Part shown: positions 16,704 through 26,198 of the stretch, piece after piece
How positions within the stretch are numbered: the first letter of the stretch is position 1
Layout: the number at the start of each line of letters is the position of its first letter
Source of the DNA: Gammaproteobacteria bacterium
Lineage (GTDB): Bacteria > Pseudomonadota > Gammaproteobacteria > Pseudomonadales > Cellvibrionaceae
Direction of reading: 5' to 3'
Assembly: GCA_021151625.1 (NCBI GenBank)
Contig: JAGKWY010000037.1
Coordinates: forward strand, 1 to 50,955
Length of the DNA stretch: 50,955 nucleotides
Notes under the pieces: generated by a model
Databases searched by the model: none
What the model saw: the letters and a program-made list of their open reading frames with translations, nothing else
Told to the model about the DNA's origin: nothing
Program-made: the position numbers and the translations under genes

Positions 16704-19700
16704 ATGGCCGGGTACCTTCGACTACTGAGTGTTTTACTGGTGTGTGGGTTAGCGGTTACTACCCATGCCCAGCCTTCCCCCCCGCCAACCAGCAGGGCTG
16801 TGCCCCATTTTTCATTTAGCCACATACTGCCCGATCAGGTTGCTGCCATCGGCTATATCACCGCGCTGGCACAGGATCGCACTGGTTTTATGTGGTTTGG
16901 TGGCGCCAATGGTTTGGCTCGTTTTGACGGTTACAACCTGCGTATCTATCGCCGTGATGATGCCGACCCGCATAGTTTGAGTCACAACCATATCAATGAT
17001 TTGCGGCTGGATGCAGCCGGTAACCTCTGGGCTGCCACGCGCGCGGGGTTGAGCCGTTACCAACCCGATAGCGATAATTTTGCGACTTACCCGATTGATC
17101 CTGAGGCAGGCCAGGATAACCTCATGGCCATTGAGGAAACTCGTGACGGCCTTTTGTGGTTGGCCGGGCGCAATAATTTGTATGCGCTGGATGTTGCGAG
17201 CGGCCAGGCAAAAAAATATGCGATCACCGAGGAGACGAATGCGGGTTGGATACACGCCCTGGCGCATGATCAGCAGGGTATTCTCTGGTTTGGGCATCAG
17301 GATCTGGGGTTGGTCAGTTTTAATCCGGCAAATGGGGCTATGCGTCGCTACGGAAAGTCTGAGGGATTGGATTTTTTGGATATCCGCGAATTGTTTGTGG
17401 ACTCGGCCAATAACCTCTGGATTGGCAGCTATGGCGGCGGCTTGTTTATGCTGGATAAGCAGCGCGAACGCATAGTGGCGGTAAAGCATGATGCCCGTGA
17501 GAAGAGTGGCATCGTTTGGTCAATTATGGAGGACCAGCAAAAAAATCTCTGGGTAGGCGATGGCAGTGCGGTCAATGTGCTCGCGCCCGGCAGCGAACAA
17601 TTTATTCGCTTTACCAATGATGAGTCTGAACCATCGTCGCCCGGTAATTATGTCGTTAACGAATTGTTTATGGATAATACCGGTGATATCTGGCTGGGAT
17701 ACTTTCCCTCGGGTGTGGATGTGATAGATCGCCAGGCCTCGGTGTTTAACAATTATCGCTACGTTGCCGGCAATCCCAATTCAGTGACTGATGGCGGTGT
17801 GCTTTCGGCCGTTAAAGACCAGCGTGGCAACCTGTGGATCGGCGCCGGTTACGGCCTGAATTATTTTGACCCACTGCATCAGACCTTCACGCGCTACAAA
17901 CACGATCCCGCAGATCCCGGCTCCATGAGCGGCGACACAGTACTTTCCCTCGCACTGGATGAACCGGCGCAACAACTATGGTTGGGAGTTTGGTCGCGCG
18001 GCTTGAATCGTATGGATTTGGCGAGTGGTAAATTCAAACGCTATTTACCGGATGCCAACAATCCCACTGCTATTCGCGGGCGCGAGCCCTGGGCCCTGGC
18101 GCGCGATCAACAGGGCAGGTTATGGATTGCCACTGAAGAAGGTTTAAACCGCTACGACCTCGCCAGCGACTCATTTCGCTATTTTGTTCCTACGCCTGCA
18201 CAAATGGATGGCGATAAGGTCTTGTATGCGCGTGCAGTTTTTGTCGATCAACAAAATCGTATTTGGGTTGGTGCAATGACCGGCCTGTATTTATTTGACC
18301 CTGCGAGCGAAACCTTTACCCGCTACCGGCACAAGGAAGGTGATACCAGCAGCCTGGGCGCGGATATGGTATTTGCGCTTTATGAAGACAGCCGCGGTAA
18401 TTTTTGGGTAGGTACCGATGGCGGCGGTATTAATTTGATGGATCGCGAACGCGGCACTTTTACTGCCTACACCAGCCGCGATGGTTTAGCCAATGATGTT
18501 GTCGCTGGCATTATTGAAGACCAGCAGGGCTTTCTCTGGCTGGGAACGCAAAAAGGGCTGGCGCGGTTTGATAGCGATAAAAAACAATTCCGCAATTTCG
18601 ATAAACGCCACGGTTTGAATGACAATCTGTTTAATCGCAACTCGCCGATAAAATTAAATTCGGAAGAATTATTTTTTGGCAACAGCAAAGGTTTTGTGCT
18701 GTTTGATCCGGCAGTAATTACCACTAACCAGCATCAACCACCGGTGGTTTTGTCGGGCCTGTCAATACTGAACAAACCGGTTGCGATTGGTGGAAAATCT
18801 TCACCGTTAACTAAGGCCATTAATCGCACTGACGCCATTACACTCACGCACAAAGACTCGGTATTTACGCTGGAGTTTGCTGCGCTCAGTTACCAAATGA
18901 GCGAAGAGAATCAATATGCCTACCGTCTGTTAGGCTTTGATCACGACTGGATTTCTGCCGGGAATAAACGCACTGCCACTTACACCAACCTGGACCCGGG
19001 CAATTATATTTTTGAAGTCAAGGCGAGTAACAATGATGGCGTTTGGAGCGATCAAATCCAGCGCTTGAACATTCACATTGCACCACCATTTTGGCGCACC
19101 TGGTGGGCCTATATTCTTTACGCGCTCTTGCTGGGTTCATTAATCCTCTGGTTCTTGCGCATCCAGCGTTTGCGTTTGCAATTCGAACAGCAGCAAGTGG
19201 AGCAAGAGCGCTCACTGGTGCGGCGCCTGCAACAAGTCGATAAATTAAAAGATGAATTTTTAGCAAATACCTCGCATGAATTGCGCACCCCCTTGAATGG
19301 CATTATTGGGTTGGCGGAATCTTTGCTGGATGGTGCTGGTGGCGCTGTGTCAGCGCAGGCGCAATATAGTTTGCGTTTAATTGCGGCCAGTGGGCAGCGC
19401 CTTGCGGCGCTGGTGAACGATATTCTGGATTTTTCCAAACTGAAAAATCAGGGTATAGCGCTGCATAAAAAACCCATCGATTTGCGTGTGCTGGTCGATA
19501 TAGTCATCACCTTGTCGCGGCCACTAGTGGGAGCAAAAAAAATTGAACTCAATAATTTCGTACCCAGCGATTTGCCAGCTATTTATGCGGACGAAGATCG
19601 CCTGCTGCAAATACTGCACAACCTGATTGGTAATGCGGTGAAGTTTACCCACGAGGGCAGCGTGAATGTGTATGCCGAGGTCTGGGATGATCAAATTCGT

Positions 19701-21224
19701 GTGCAAATTGTAGATACCGGTATTGGCATTCCCGCTGATCACCTGAGCGCAATTTTCCAGGCTTTCCATCAAGTGGATGGTCGCACTGAGCGCGCTTACG
19801 GTGGCACCGGGTTGGGCTTATCCATCACCAAACAATTAGTGGAGTTACACGGCGGCAGTATTGCGGTCGAGTCAACCCTGGAGCAGGGTTCGATATTCAG
19901 TGTCATGTTGCCGCTCTCACTGGAGTTGCCTGCAACACCGTCGGAAGATTTGCCGCATAGGGCAGGTGTCGAAGCGAGCGGGCAAATTGCGGCGCGAGTC
20001 ATTTCCAGGCCCGAAACAGAGGGACTGGCGCATCAGGGGCATATCCTGGTGGTGGATGACGATTCGGTGAATCGCACAGTGTTAGTCAATCACCTGGCTC
20101 TGCGCAATTATCGCGTGACCGAAGCTACCAGTGGTGAAGAGGCAATAGCGCTGGTTGAACAGCTGGGCGATGTCGATGTGATCTTGCTGGATATTATGAT
20201 GCCGAAAATGTCTGGCTATGAAACCTGCAAACGTCTACGCGAAAGTTATCGCACCTATGAGCTGCCCATTATTTTTCTCACCGCGCGTGAACAGACCAAT
20301 GATCTGGTGTTGGCTTTTGCGGCGGGCGCCAATGATTATTTGGCCAAGCCGATTGCAAAAGAAGAATTGCTGGCGCGGGTGGAAATGCATTTGCAACTCT
20401 ACAGTGCAACCCAATACCTGGATAAAAAAGTAGCCGAACGCACCGAAGAGTTGCGCGCAAAAAATGAAGGCTTACGGTTGGCGCAACAGGAATTGCAAAA
20501 GGCTTACAAAAAATTGGAAGAGGCCAGCTTGTCAGATCCATTAACCGGTTTGCACAATCGTCGCTTCCTGAGCAAATCCATTAGCGCGGATTTATCACTG
20601 GTGGATCGTGACTATAAAAACTGGCAAGACGCGAATCACGGGCGCAGTGAAGATTCGATTTTCTGGCCACCACCGCGCGACAAGGATTTGATTTTTTTAC
20701 TGCTGGATGTCGATCATTTCAAAGCCGTCAATGATACCTACGGCCACAGTGCAGGCGATAAAGTGCTGGAACAATTAAGCCGCACCCTGGAAGATGTGCT
20801 GCGCGATTCCGATTATCTGGTGCGCTGGGGCGGAGAAGAATTTTTAATTGTGGCGCGTTTTTGTTCACGCGATGAAGCGGCAGAAATGGCAGAGCGAATT
20901 CGCCAGTCGGTCGCTAATTATTCTTTTGATATTGGCGATGGGATTCACATCCATAAAACCGTATCCCTCGGCTATGCAATTTACCCTTTCTATCAACACA
21001 ACCCTGAGGCATTGAGTTGGGAGCAGGTAGTGAATATTGCCGACCGCGCGCTCTACGCCGCTAAAAAAGCCGGGCGTGATTGCTGGGTCGGTTTTGACAG
21101 CCGCTTGAGTCACGGTTCAAGCGCAAATCCTTTGCAGGAAAATCTGTTGCAGGAAATGATTGAGCAGGGCGAGTTGCAGGTGTTGGCATCGCGGGCATTT
21201 ACTCCTGCAGATTTAACGCGCTGA
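16704..21224 (+). CDS. Hybrid sensor: propeller + histidine kinase + receiver + diguanylate cyclase
   Basis: About 1506 aa from ATG 16704, chosen because GAGG is 9 nt upstream; ATG 16698 is also possible. Order: signal peptide (to THAQ), about 14 'Reg_prop' propeller repeats with the recurring pattern D-x-x-G-x-x-W-x-G-T (to about residue 670), a Y_Y_Y domain (YRLLGFDHDW; NYIFEVKASNNDGVWS), one membrane helix near 797-820, HisKA with SHELRTPLNGI near 857, HATPase with GTGLGLSI, a receiver with Asp in LLDIMMPKMSG near 1161, a coiled coil, and GGDEF with GGEEF near 1374. RDSD five residues before GGEEF is a product-inhibition I-site. The periplasmic part resembles the polysaccharide-sensing hybrid systems of Bacteroides, which end in AraC-type DNA binding. 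Here the output is cyclic-di-GMP synthesis. Confidence 0.92.
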   Translation: MAGYLRLLSVLLVCGLAVTTHAQPSPPPTSRAVPHFSFSHILPDQVAAIGYITALAQDRTGFMWFGGANGLARFDGYNLRIYRRDDADPHSLSHNHINDLRLDAAGNLWAATRAGLSRYQPDSDNFATYPIDPEAGQDNLMAIEETRDGLLWLAGRNNLYALDVASGQAKKYAITEETNAGWIHALAHDQQGILWFGHQDLGLVSFNPANGAMRRYGKSEGLDFLDIRELFVDSANNLWIGSYGGGLFMLDKQRERIVAVKHDAREKSGIVWSIMEDQQKNLWVGDGSAVNVLAPGSEQFIRFTNDESEPSSPGNYVVNELFMDNTGDIWLGYFPSGVDVIDRQASVFNNYRYVAGNPNSVTDGGVLSAVKDQRGNLWIGAGYGLNYFDPLHQTFTRYKHDPADPGSMSGDTVLSLALDEPAQQLWLGVWSRGLNRMDLASGKFKRYLPDANNPTAIRGREPWALARDQQGRLWIATEEGLNRYDLASDSFRYFVPTPAQMDGDKVLYARAVFVDQQNRIWVGAMTGLYLFDPASETFTRYRHKEGDTSSLGADMVFALYEDSRGNFWVGTDGGGINLMDRERGTFTAYTSRDGLANDVVAGIIEDQQGFLWLGTQKGLARFDSDKKQFRNFDKRHGLNDNLFNRNSPIKLNSEELFFGNSKGFVLFDPAVITTNQHQPPVVLSGLSILNKPVAIGGKSSPLTKAINRTDAITLTHKDSVFTLEFAALSYQMSEENQYAYRLLGFDHDWISAGNKRTATYTNLDPGNYIFEVKASNNDGVWSDQIQRLNIHIAPPFWRTWWAYILYALLLGSLILWFLRIQRLRLQFEQQQVEQERSLVRRLQQVDKLKDEFLANTSHELRTPLNGIIGLAESLLDGAGGAVSAQAQYSLRLIAASGQRLAALVNDILDFSKLKNQGIALHKKPIDLRVLVDIVITLSRPLVGAKKIELNNFVPSDLPAIYADEDRLLQILHNLIGNAVKFTHEGSVNVYAEVWDDQIRVQIVDTGIGIPADHLSAIFQAFHQVDGRTERAYGGTGLGLSITKQLVELHGGSIAVESTLEQGSIFSVMLPLSLELPATPSEDLPHRAGVEASGQIAARVISRPETEGLAHQGHILVVDDDSVNRTVLVNHLALRNYRVTEATSGEEAIALVEQLGDVDVILLDIMMPKMSGYETCKRLRESYRTYELPIIFLTAREQTNDLVLAFAAGANDYLAKPIAKEELLARVEMHLQLYSATQYLDKKVAERTEELRAKNEGLRLAQQELQKAYKKLEEASLSDPLTGLHNRRFLSKSISADLSLVDRDYKNWQDANHGRSEDSIFWPPPRDKDLIFLLLDVDHFKAVNDTYGHSAGDKVLEQLSRTLEDVLRDSDYLVRWGGEEFLIVARFCSRDEAAEMAERIRQSVANYSFDIGDGIHIHKTVSLGYAIYPFYQHNPEALSWEQVVNIADRALYAAKKAGRDCWVGFDSRLSHGSSANPLQENLLQEMIEQGELQVLASRAFTPADLTR

Positions 21225-21536
21225 TCAGTGTTTATCTTGCTGTTGCTGGAATGCCTGCAATTGCGCGCTACTGGCTTCCTGTTGGTATTTATCTTTCCAC
21301 TCCGGGTAGGGTATGCCGTACACACGGGTGCGCACCGCTTCATAATCCAACTGGATTTCTGCATCGGCCGCTGCCGCCACATACCATTTACTCAAACAGT
21401 TGCGGCAAAAACCGGCCAGGTTCATCAGGTCAATATTTTGCACATCCTTGCGGCTGTCCAGGTGTTCCAGCAGACGACGGAAAGTAGCAGCTTCCAGAGC
21501 TTGTTGTTGTTCGGGGGAAAGGTCTTCAGGTTTCAT
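21225..21536 (-). CDS. DUF1244 family small protein
   Basis: 103 aa from ATG 21536, which has GGAG about 7 nt upstream on the minus strand. The core DLMNLAGFCRNCLSKWYVAA with its CxxC, then YEAVRTRVYGIPYPEWKDKYQ, is the conserved DUF1244 signature found across proteobacteria. Function unknown. The C-terminal tail is Gln-rich. Its stop abuts the stop of the hybrid kinase gene (convergent, zero spacing). Confidence 0.88.
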   Translation of the reverse strand: MKPEDLSPEQQQALEAATFRRLLEHLDSRKDVQNIDLMNLAGFCRNCLSKWYVAAAADAEIQLDYEAVRTRVYGIPYPEWKDKYQQEASSAQLQAFQQQQDKH

Positions 21537-21574
21537 AACCGGGCTCCGTATTTGATATTCAGTGAGGCATAGGC

Positions 21575-21613
21575 TCTTCAAAGGTGGGGCATAGCTTCTT
21601 CAAAGGTGGGGCA
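21575..21613. repeat. Tandem 22-bp direct repeat upstream of motA
   Basis: TCTTCAAAGGTGGGGCA occurs at 21575-21591 and again at 21597-21613, a 22-bp period, between the divergent DUF1244 and motA genes. It could be a regulator site or simple duplication. I found no recognisable sigma-28 or sigma-70 promoter that I would defend. Confidence 0.6.
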
Positions 21614-21800
21614 GTGTCTGCGATCGGCGTGCCCGGGTCAAATTTGGTAAATTCTGTGTGCTTAAGTTCCCCGCTGCCTTGAACCTCAAATCATCCTGCC
21701 TATACTCAATTCGTGCTGGTTTGCTGGCGCTTATTCCATTGTTTGATATTTAGACATTTTTGCCGCTTTTCGAGGCGTTTATTCTGCGCTGGGGGTTTGC

Positions 21801-22519
21801 GTGAATATTATTTTGGGGATCATATCGGGGTAGTAAAATCGGCTGGCGCGCTGATGACGCCCTCCAAGTTTAAGAAAACGTTTTATTTGGAAATGTTGAC
21901 CCTGCTCTATGACATCCTCAACAAAACCCGTCGCGAAGGTTTAATGGCCATCGAAGGGGATATTGAAGAGCCTGATTCCAGCCCGATTTTTGCGAATTAC
22001 CCTGACATCCTTAAAGATCATCATATTGTTGAATTTATCTGCGATTACCTGCGCATTATGGTGGCGGGAAACATGGCGCCGCACGAACTGGAATCGCTCA
22101 TGGAGCAAGAGCTGGATGGCCATCACCAGGAAGCATCGCTGGTGCCAGGGGCGATTCAAAACGCAGCGGATGGTTTACCTGGTTTCGGTATCGTAGCGGC
22201 GGTGCTCGGGGTAGTAATTACCATGGGCAAGATTGGCGGCCCACCAGCAGAGTTAGGTCACTCGGTGGCGGCAGCACTGGTGGGAACCCTGATGGGTATT
22301 TTGTTTGCCTACGGCATCATCGGCCCTTTCGCCAGCTACTTGAACCACAAACTGCGCGATGAGTCGCGCGCGTATGAATGCATTAAAGCAGTGTTGGTTG
22401 CTTCCATGAATGGTGTACCGCCGCAGGTTGCCGTTGAGTTTGGCCGCAAAGTTTTGTTCCATAGCGTTCGTCCTACTTTCAAAGAGTTGGAAGAGCAATA
22501 TCGCGCAAGCAAGAAATAA
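21801..22519 (+). pseudogene. motA: Flagellar stator MotA, 5' deletion and frameshift
   Basis: MotA forms the proton-channel ring of the flagellar stator with MotB. GTG 21801, preceded by GGGGG, encodes the usual opening (NIILGIIS) but hits TAG at 21831. The next frame then carries VVKSAGALMTPSKFKKTFYLEMLTLLY and the rest of MotA intact: NKTRREGLMAIE, FICDYLRIMVAGNMAPHELE, DGLPGFGIVAAVLG with the conserved Pro, and VAAALVGTLMGILFAYG. About 45-50 residues holding helices 1 and 2 (the GGYVLS... and LIIGGAALGAF region in other MotAs) are missing. A shortened product could start at ATG 21854 but would lack half the membrane domain. motB follows 8-11 nt later and is intact. Confidence 0.78.
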
Positions 22520-22530
22520 GGGCTTGAGTG

Positions 22531-23523
22531 ATGGAAAAAGGCGCAACGCAACAACCCATAATTATCAAAAAGAAAAAGGGCCACGGCCATGGGCACCATG
22601 GTGGCTCCTGGAAAGTGGCGCTCGCGGATTTTATGACTGCGATGATGGCCTTCTTTTTGTTGATGTGGTTATTGGGCAGTACCTCTACCGAAGAACAAAA
22701 AGCCATTGCCGGTTATTTTCAGGACCCGGGCAGTGAATATGTAGTGGGCGAGGGTGGTGCAGACCTGGGTTTGATTAGCCAGGACCAGCCGCTCAAACAA
22801 TCCCAATCGGATGAACCCGATAACGATATGGCCAGCGATAAAGAAGCCAATAAAGATCATGATAAGGATATGTCGGAAGATCAAATCAAAAAGGAAATGG
22901 AAAAAATTGAAACCCAGCAATTGGAAGAATTGAAAAAGCAATTGGAAACCGAAATCAATTCGCTCGATTCTGTGTTCCAACAAATCAAAGACCAGATCCT
23001 TATCGATTTCACGGCGCTAGGTTTGCGGATTCAAATTGTGGATAAAGACCAGCGTCCTATGTTCGATGTGGGCAGTGCCAATTTAAAACCCTGGTCGTCC
23101 GATGTATTGCATGCACTTGCCCCGATTCTGGATAAGGTGCAAAACAAAATCAGCATCACCGGCCACACTGACTCTACGCCCTATGGCGCTGGTGCCACCT
23201 ACACTAACTGGGAGTTGTCTGCCGATCGTGCCAACGCCGCACGGCGCGCTTTGCTGGAGGGGACCTACCCTGAAACCAAAGTGGCCACTGTACAGGGAAT
23301 GGGCTCCGCCGCACCGCTGTTGGTGGATAAACCCAATGAGCCGATTAACCGCCGTATTGCGATTATTGTGCTGAAAAAAGCCGTCGCTGAAGCCCTGGGC
23401 AGCGGTGTGGGAATTGATAGCAATAGTTTGATGAAAAGCGCAGATCCATTTAGTGGTCCTGCCCCTAAAATTTTATCACCCACCGAAGTGGATGATGCGA
23501 TTGATGCGCAGAGTGCGCCATAA
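22531..23523 (+). CDS. motB: Flagellar stator MotB
   Basis: 330 aa (331 if GTG 22528 is used; AAGGG lies 8 nt before the ATG). A Lys/His-rich N-terminus precedes a single helix (WKVALADFMTAMMAFFLLMWLL) whose Asp in ADFMTAMMA is the proton-binding residue. A charged coiled-coil segment (Asp/Glu/Lys-rich, about residues 75-150) leads into an OmpA-like peptidoglycan-binding domain with ISITGHTDSTPYGAG and NRRIAIIVL. Intact, in contrast with motA just upstream. The charged linker is longer than in E. coli. Confidence 0.92.
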   Translation: MEKGATQQPIIIKKKKGHGHGHHGGSWKVALADFMTAMMAFFLLMWLLGSTSTEEQKAIAGYFQDPGSEYVVGEGGADLGLISQDQPLKQSQSDEPDNDMASDKEANKDHDKDMSEDQIKKEMEKIETQQLEELKKQLETEINSLDSVFQQIKDQILIDFTALGLRIQIVDKDQRPMFDVGSANLKPWSSDVLHALAPILDKVQNKISITGHTDSTPYGAGATYTNWELSADRANAARRALLEGTYPETKVATVQGMGSAAPLLVDKPNEPINRRIAIIVLKKAVAEALGSGVGIDSNSLMKSADPFSGPAPKILSPTEVDDAIDAQSAP

Positions 23524-23557
23524 AAAAAGCGCGGTTGGTTTTAATCTCTCAAAAACA

Positions 23558-23592
23558 AAAAAGGGCTGAATTAATCAGCCCTTTTTGTTTTT
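23558..23592. terminator. Bidirectional terminator between motB and the antiporter gene
   Basis: AAAAAGGGCTGA-ATTAA-TCAGCCCTTTTT, with A's on one side and T's on the other. It serves motB on the plus strand; the minus-strand antiporter gene ends 40 bp away and can use it too. Confidence 0.9.
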
Positions 23593-23631
23593 TGCCATTT
23601 TACTTTTTTGGTGGGAAATGGCTATTGCCAA

Positions 23632-25356
23632 TTAATGTGAATGCGATTCTGCAGGTAGTTTTCCCATGCGGTGCAGCACGTGTTCTGCCATGCCACTGGC
23701 GAGTTGCTGCTCGCTCAGGAATATTTTGCCGATCTTTTCTTTTACCCACAGCTCAGCCTCTTCCTCATTGTGCGTGCGAATAACTGTTTCAATTTTCGGA
23801 TTGAGCTGGCGCGCAGCATCAATCATCTGGCGCACATGAAAGGTGTTGGACGTCGCGGCGACCAACATACCGGCGTGCGCAATATGCGCCTGGATCAATA
23901 CATTGGGGTCTGCCGCATCACCACAGACGGCGGGAATATTTTTCGCACGAAGCTGCTCCACAATTTCGCGATTGGTATCGGCAACTACATAGGGAATTTG
24001 CTGTTCATCCAGTAATGCGGCAATACGGCGACCAACACGGCCGTAACCTACCAGCACCACCTGCCCGGAGAGAAAGGCTTCGTTGGTCGTCATGGGCAAT
24101 ACGGCGAGCGGGTCGTCGCTCATTTCTAATTGACGAGCGAAGGCAGAGTGTTTTTTGGCCCAGCGTTGCAAAGGCTCCAGGCTGGCAAACATCACCGAAT
24201 TCAGTGCGATGGACGCCAGGGCGCCGGCGAGAATTAAATTCTGCCCGGTTGCATCCATTAACCCCAGACTCATGCTTAGGCCGGCGAGAATAAAGGAGAA
24301 CTCACCAATTTGTGCCAGGCTGGCGCCAACGGTTAAGGCGGTGTTGAGCGGATAGCGGAACATTAACACCAGGGCAACCGCCACTATCGTTTTGCCAAAC
24401 ATAATAATCGCCACCACGGCGAGCACTTTTAGCGGTTCATTAACAATAATATGGAAGTCAAACAACATGCCGACCGAAACAAAAAACAACACGGCAAAGG
24501 CATCGCGCAGCGGTAGCGAATCATCGGCGGCGCGATGGCTAAATTCAGATTCGCGCAGCATCATGCCGGCAAAAAAAGCACCCAACGCGAAAGACACATC
24601 AAACAAAGCCGCTGAGCCGTAAGCGACACCTACGGCAGTGGCGATAACACACAGACTAAATAGTTCGCGTGAACCTGTACCCGCCACCCACCACAATAGT
24701 TTGGGTAGTACGCGTTTGCCCACAATCAGCATAAAGGCAATGAACGCAATTACTTTACCGATAGTGATCAGCACCGTGAGGGTGATGTTATCGCTGACTG
24801 GTTCGTGACCTTCCCCGGCACTGTGTCCTCCCAGCAAGACCGCAAAAGCGGGCAGCAGTACCAACACCATCACCATCACCAGGTCTTCAACCACCAGCCA
24901 GCCCACGGCGATCTTACCGTTAATGCTGTCAATCACCCCGCGCGCTTCCAACGCTTTTAGCAGCACCACCGTACTGGCTACCGATAATGCCAAACCAAAT
25001 ACCAGTGATTCACCAAAGCTCCATCCCCACCAGAGGCCAGCACCGCCGCCCAGTGCGGTAGCCACGGCAATTTGCACAATCGCGCCGGGTATGGCGATGC
25101 GTTTTACGGCGAGTAGATCATCAATCGAAAAATGCAGGCCGACACCAAACATGAGCAGCATTACCCCGATTTCAGCCAGCTGCGCGGTCAACTCCATATC
25201 GGCAACAAAACCGGGGGTATAAGGGCCAACAATAATGCCTGCGATCAAGTAGCCAACCAGTGGCGGCATGCGCAGGCGCGTAACAAGGAAACCAAGGATC
25301 ATAGCCAGCCCGAGGCCGGCGGCAATGGTAGTAATCAAGCTGATATTGTGTGGCAT
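23632..25356 (-). CDS. ybaL: Kef/YbaL-type monovalent cation:proton antiporter
   Basis: 574 aa. The N-terminal CPA2 domain has about 12 helices: RMPPLVGYLIAGIIVGPYTPG, AEIGVMLLMFGVGLHFS, LALSVASTVVLLKAL, and FALGAFFAGMMLRES. It is followed by a C-terminal TrkA-N/RCK domain with VLVGYGRVGRRIAALL and an acidic VVADTN, then ADPNVLIQAHI. Length and order match E. coli YbaL (558 aa). It probably exports K+ or Na+ in exchange for protons, gated by nucleotide or redox ligands at the RCK domain. The substrate ion cannot be read from sequence. Confidence 0.88.
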   Translation of the reverse strand: MPHNISLITTIAAGLGLAMILGFLVTRLRMPPLVGYLIAGIIVGPYTPGFVADMELTAQLAEIGVMLLMFGVGLHFSIDDLLAVKRIAIPGAIVQIAVATALGGGAGLWWGWSFGESLVFGLALSVASTVVLLKALEARGVIDSINGKIAVGWLVVEDLVMVMVLVLLPAFAVLLGGHSAGEGHEPVSDNITLTVLITIGKVIAFIAFMLIVGKRVLPKLLWWVAGTGSRELFSLCVIATAVGVAYGSAALFDVSFALGAFFAGMMLRESEFSHRAADDSLPLRDAFAVLFFVSVGMLFDFHIIVNEPLKVLAVVAIIMFGKTIVAVALVLMFRYPLNTALTVGASLAQIGEFSFILAGLSMSLGLMDATGQNLILAGALASIALNSVMFASLEPLQRWAKKHSAFARQLEMSDDPLAVLPMTTNEAFLSGQVVLVGYGRVGRRIAALLDEQQIPYVVADTNREIVEQLRAKNIPAVCGDAADPNVLIQAHIAHAGMLVAATSNTFHVRQMIDAARQLNPKIETVIRTHNEEEAELWVKEKIGKIFLSEQQLASGMAEHVLHRMGKLPAESHSH

Positions 25357-25460
25357 AGGGTTATTTGTCCTCTGTCATTGAGGCTGGACTATAAAGTCAG
25401 AAAATAAACCTGCACAACCCACGGATTTTTCTAACCTGCCATTGAATACCTTTGAGACTA

Positions 25461-25513
25461 GCCCCAAATCGCCTGAACCTTGAATATTTCCCGCAATTTG
25501 CGGGATTTTGGGG
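25461..25513 (+). other. Two-tier hairpin upstream of the DUF1993 gene
   Basis: TCCCGCA / TGCGGGA (25489-25505) is enclosed by CCCCAAATC / GATTTTGGGG. It lies in the 206-bp gap between the divergent antiporter and DUF1993 genes. It lacks a good T run, so it is not a convincing terminator. Role unknown. Confidence 0.35.
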
Positions 25514-25562
25514 TACTAACCCGCGCTATGTAAATTTGCGTTAAATTTTGGAGGATAGGGCC

Positions 25563-26075
25563 ATGTTCTACGATCTAACGGTTGTGCAATTCAGCAAAAT
25601 GCTCAACAACCTCAATAATTTTCTGGATAAAGGCGCAGCCTATGCCGAAGCAAAAAAGTTTGATGTGAGTGTACTGCTCAACTCGCGTCTGGCTCCTGAC
25701 CAGTTCAATTTGATTCGCCAGGTACAGATCGCCTGCGATACCGCCAAGTTAGGCGCGGCGCGTTTGACCGGCAAAACCGAGTCTGCCCCGGTGCATCCGG
25801 ATACTGAAACCACGCTGCCTGAATTAAAGGCACGCATCCAGTCGGTATTGGATTATCTCGCCACCTTCACCCCTGCGGATTTTGCCGATACCGCCGAGCG
25901 CCATATCAGCCAGCCGCGCTGGGAGGGTAAATACCTCACCGGTTACGAGTTTGCCATTCAGCATGCGATTCCCAACATTTATTTCCATGTCACCACGGCT
26001 TACGCGATCCTGCGCCACAATGGTGTGGACTTGGGTAAAAAAGATTACCTTGGCAGCCTTCCCTACAAAAGCTAA
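25563..26075 (+). CDS. DUF1993 family protein (DinB-like fold)
   Basis: 170 aa from ATG 25563, with GGAGGA upstream at a good distance. The conserved parts are SKMLNNLNNFLDKGAAYAEAKKFD, RQVQIACDTAKLGAARLTGKT and FAIQHAIPNIYFHVTTAYAILRHNGVDLGKKDYLG, which match the DUF1993 family. Members are thought to adopt a four-helix DinB-like bundle; no activity is established. Single gene; a hairpin without a T run follows at 26098-26126. Confidence 0.88.
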   Translation: MFYDLTVVQFSKMLNNLNNFLDKGAAYAEAKKFDVSVLLNSRLAPDQFNLIRQVQIACDTAKLGAARLTGKTESAPVHPDTETTLPELKARIQSVLDYLATFTPADFADTAERHISQPRWEGKYLTGYEFAIQHAIPNIYFHVTTAYAILRHNGVDLGKKDYLGSLPYKS

Positions 26076-26198
26076 TAGATTGCATTAGTCCACAAATTGC
26101 CCGCAGTTGTTTATTAACAGCGGGCAGTTGCAGTGCAGTTAATTGCACACTATTAACGCCCTACAATTACAAAAAACACAGCACCAAGGATCAGCTTC

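Noticed and set aside
16812..17489. 225-codon open frame on the minus strand inside the hybrid kinase gene
   Set aside because: It lies wholly within a clearly coding propeller region, has no recognisable domain and reflects codon bias of the opposite strand.
26098..26126. TGCCCGC / GCGGGCA hairpin after DUF1993 as a terminator
   Set aside because: The loop is long (15 nt) and no T run follows; I keep it only as a note.
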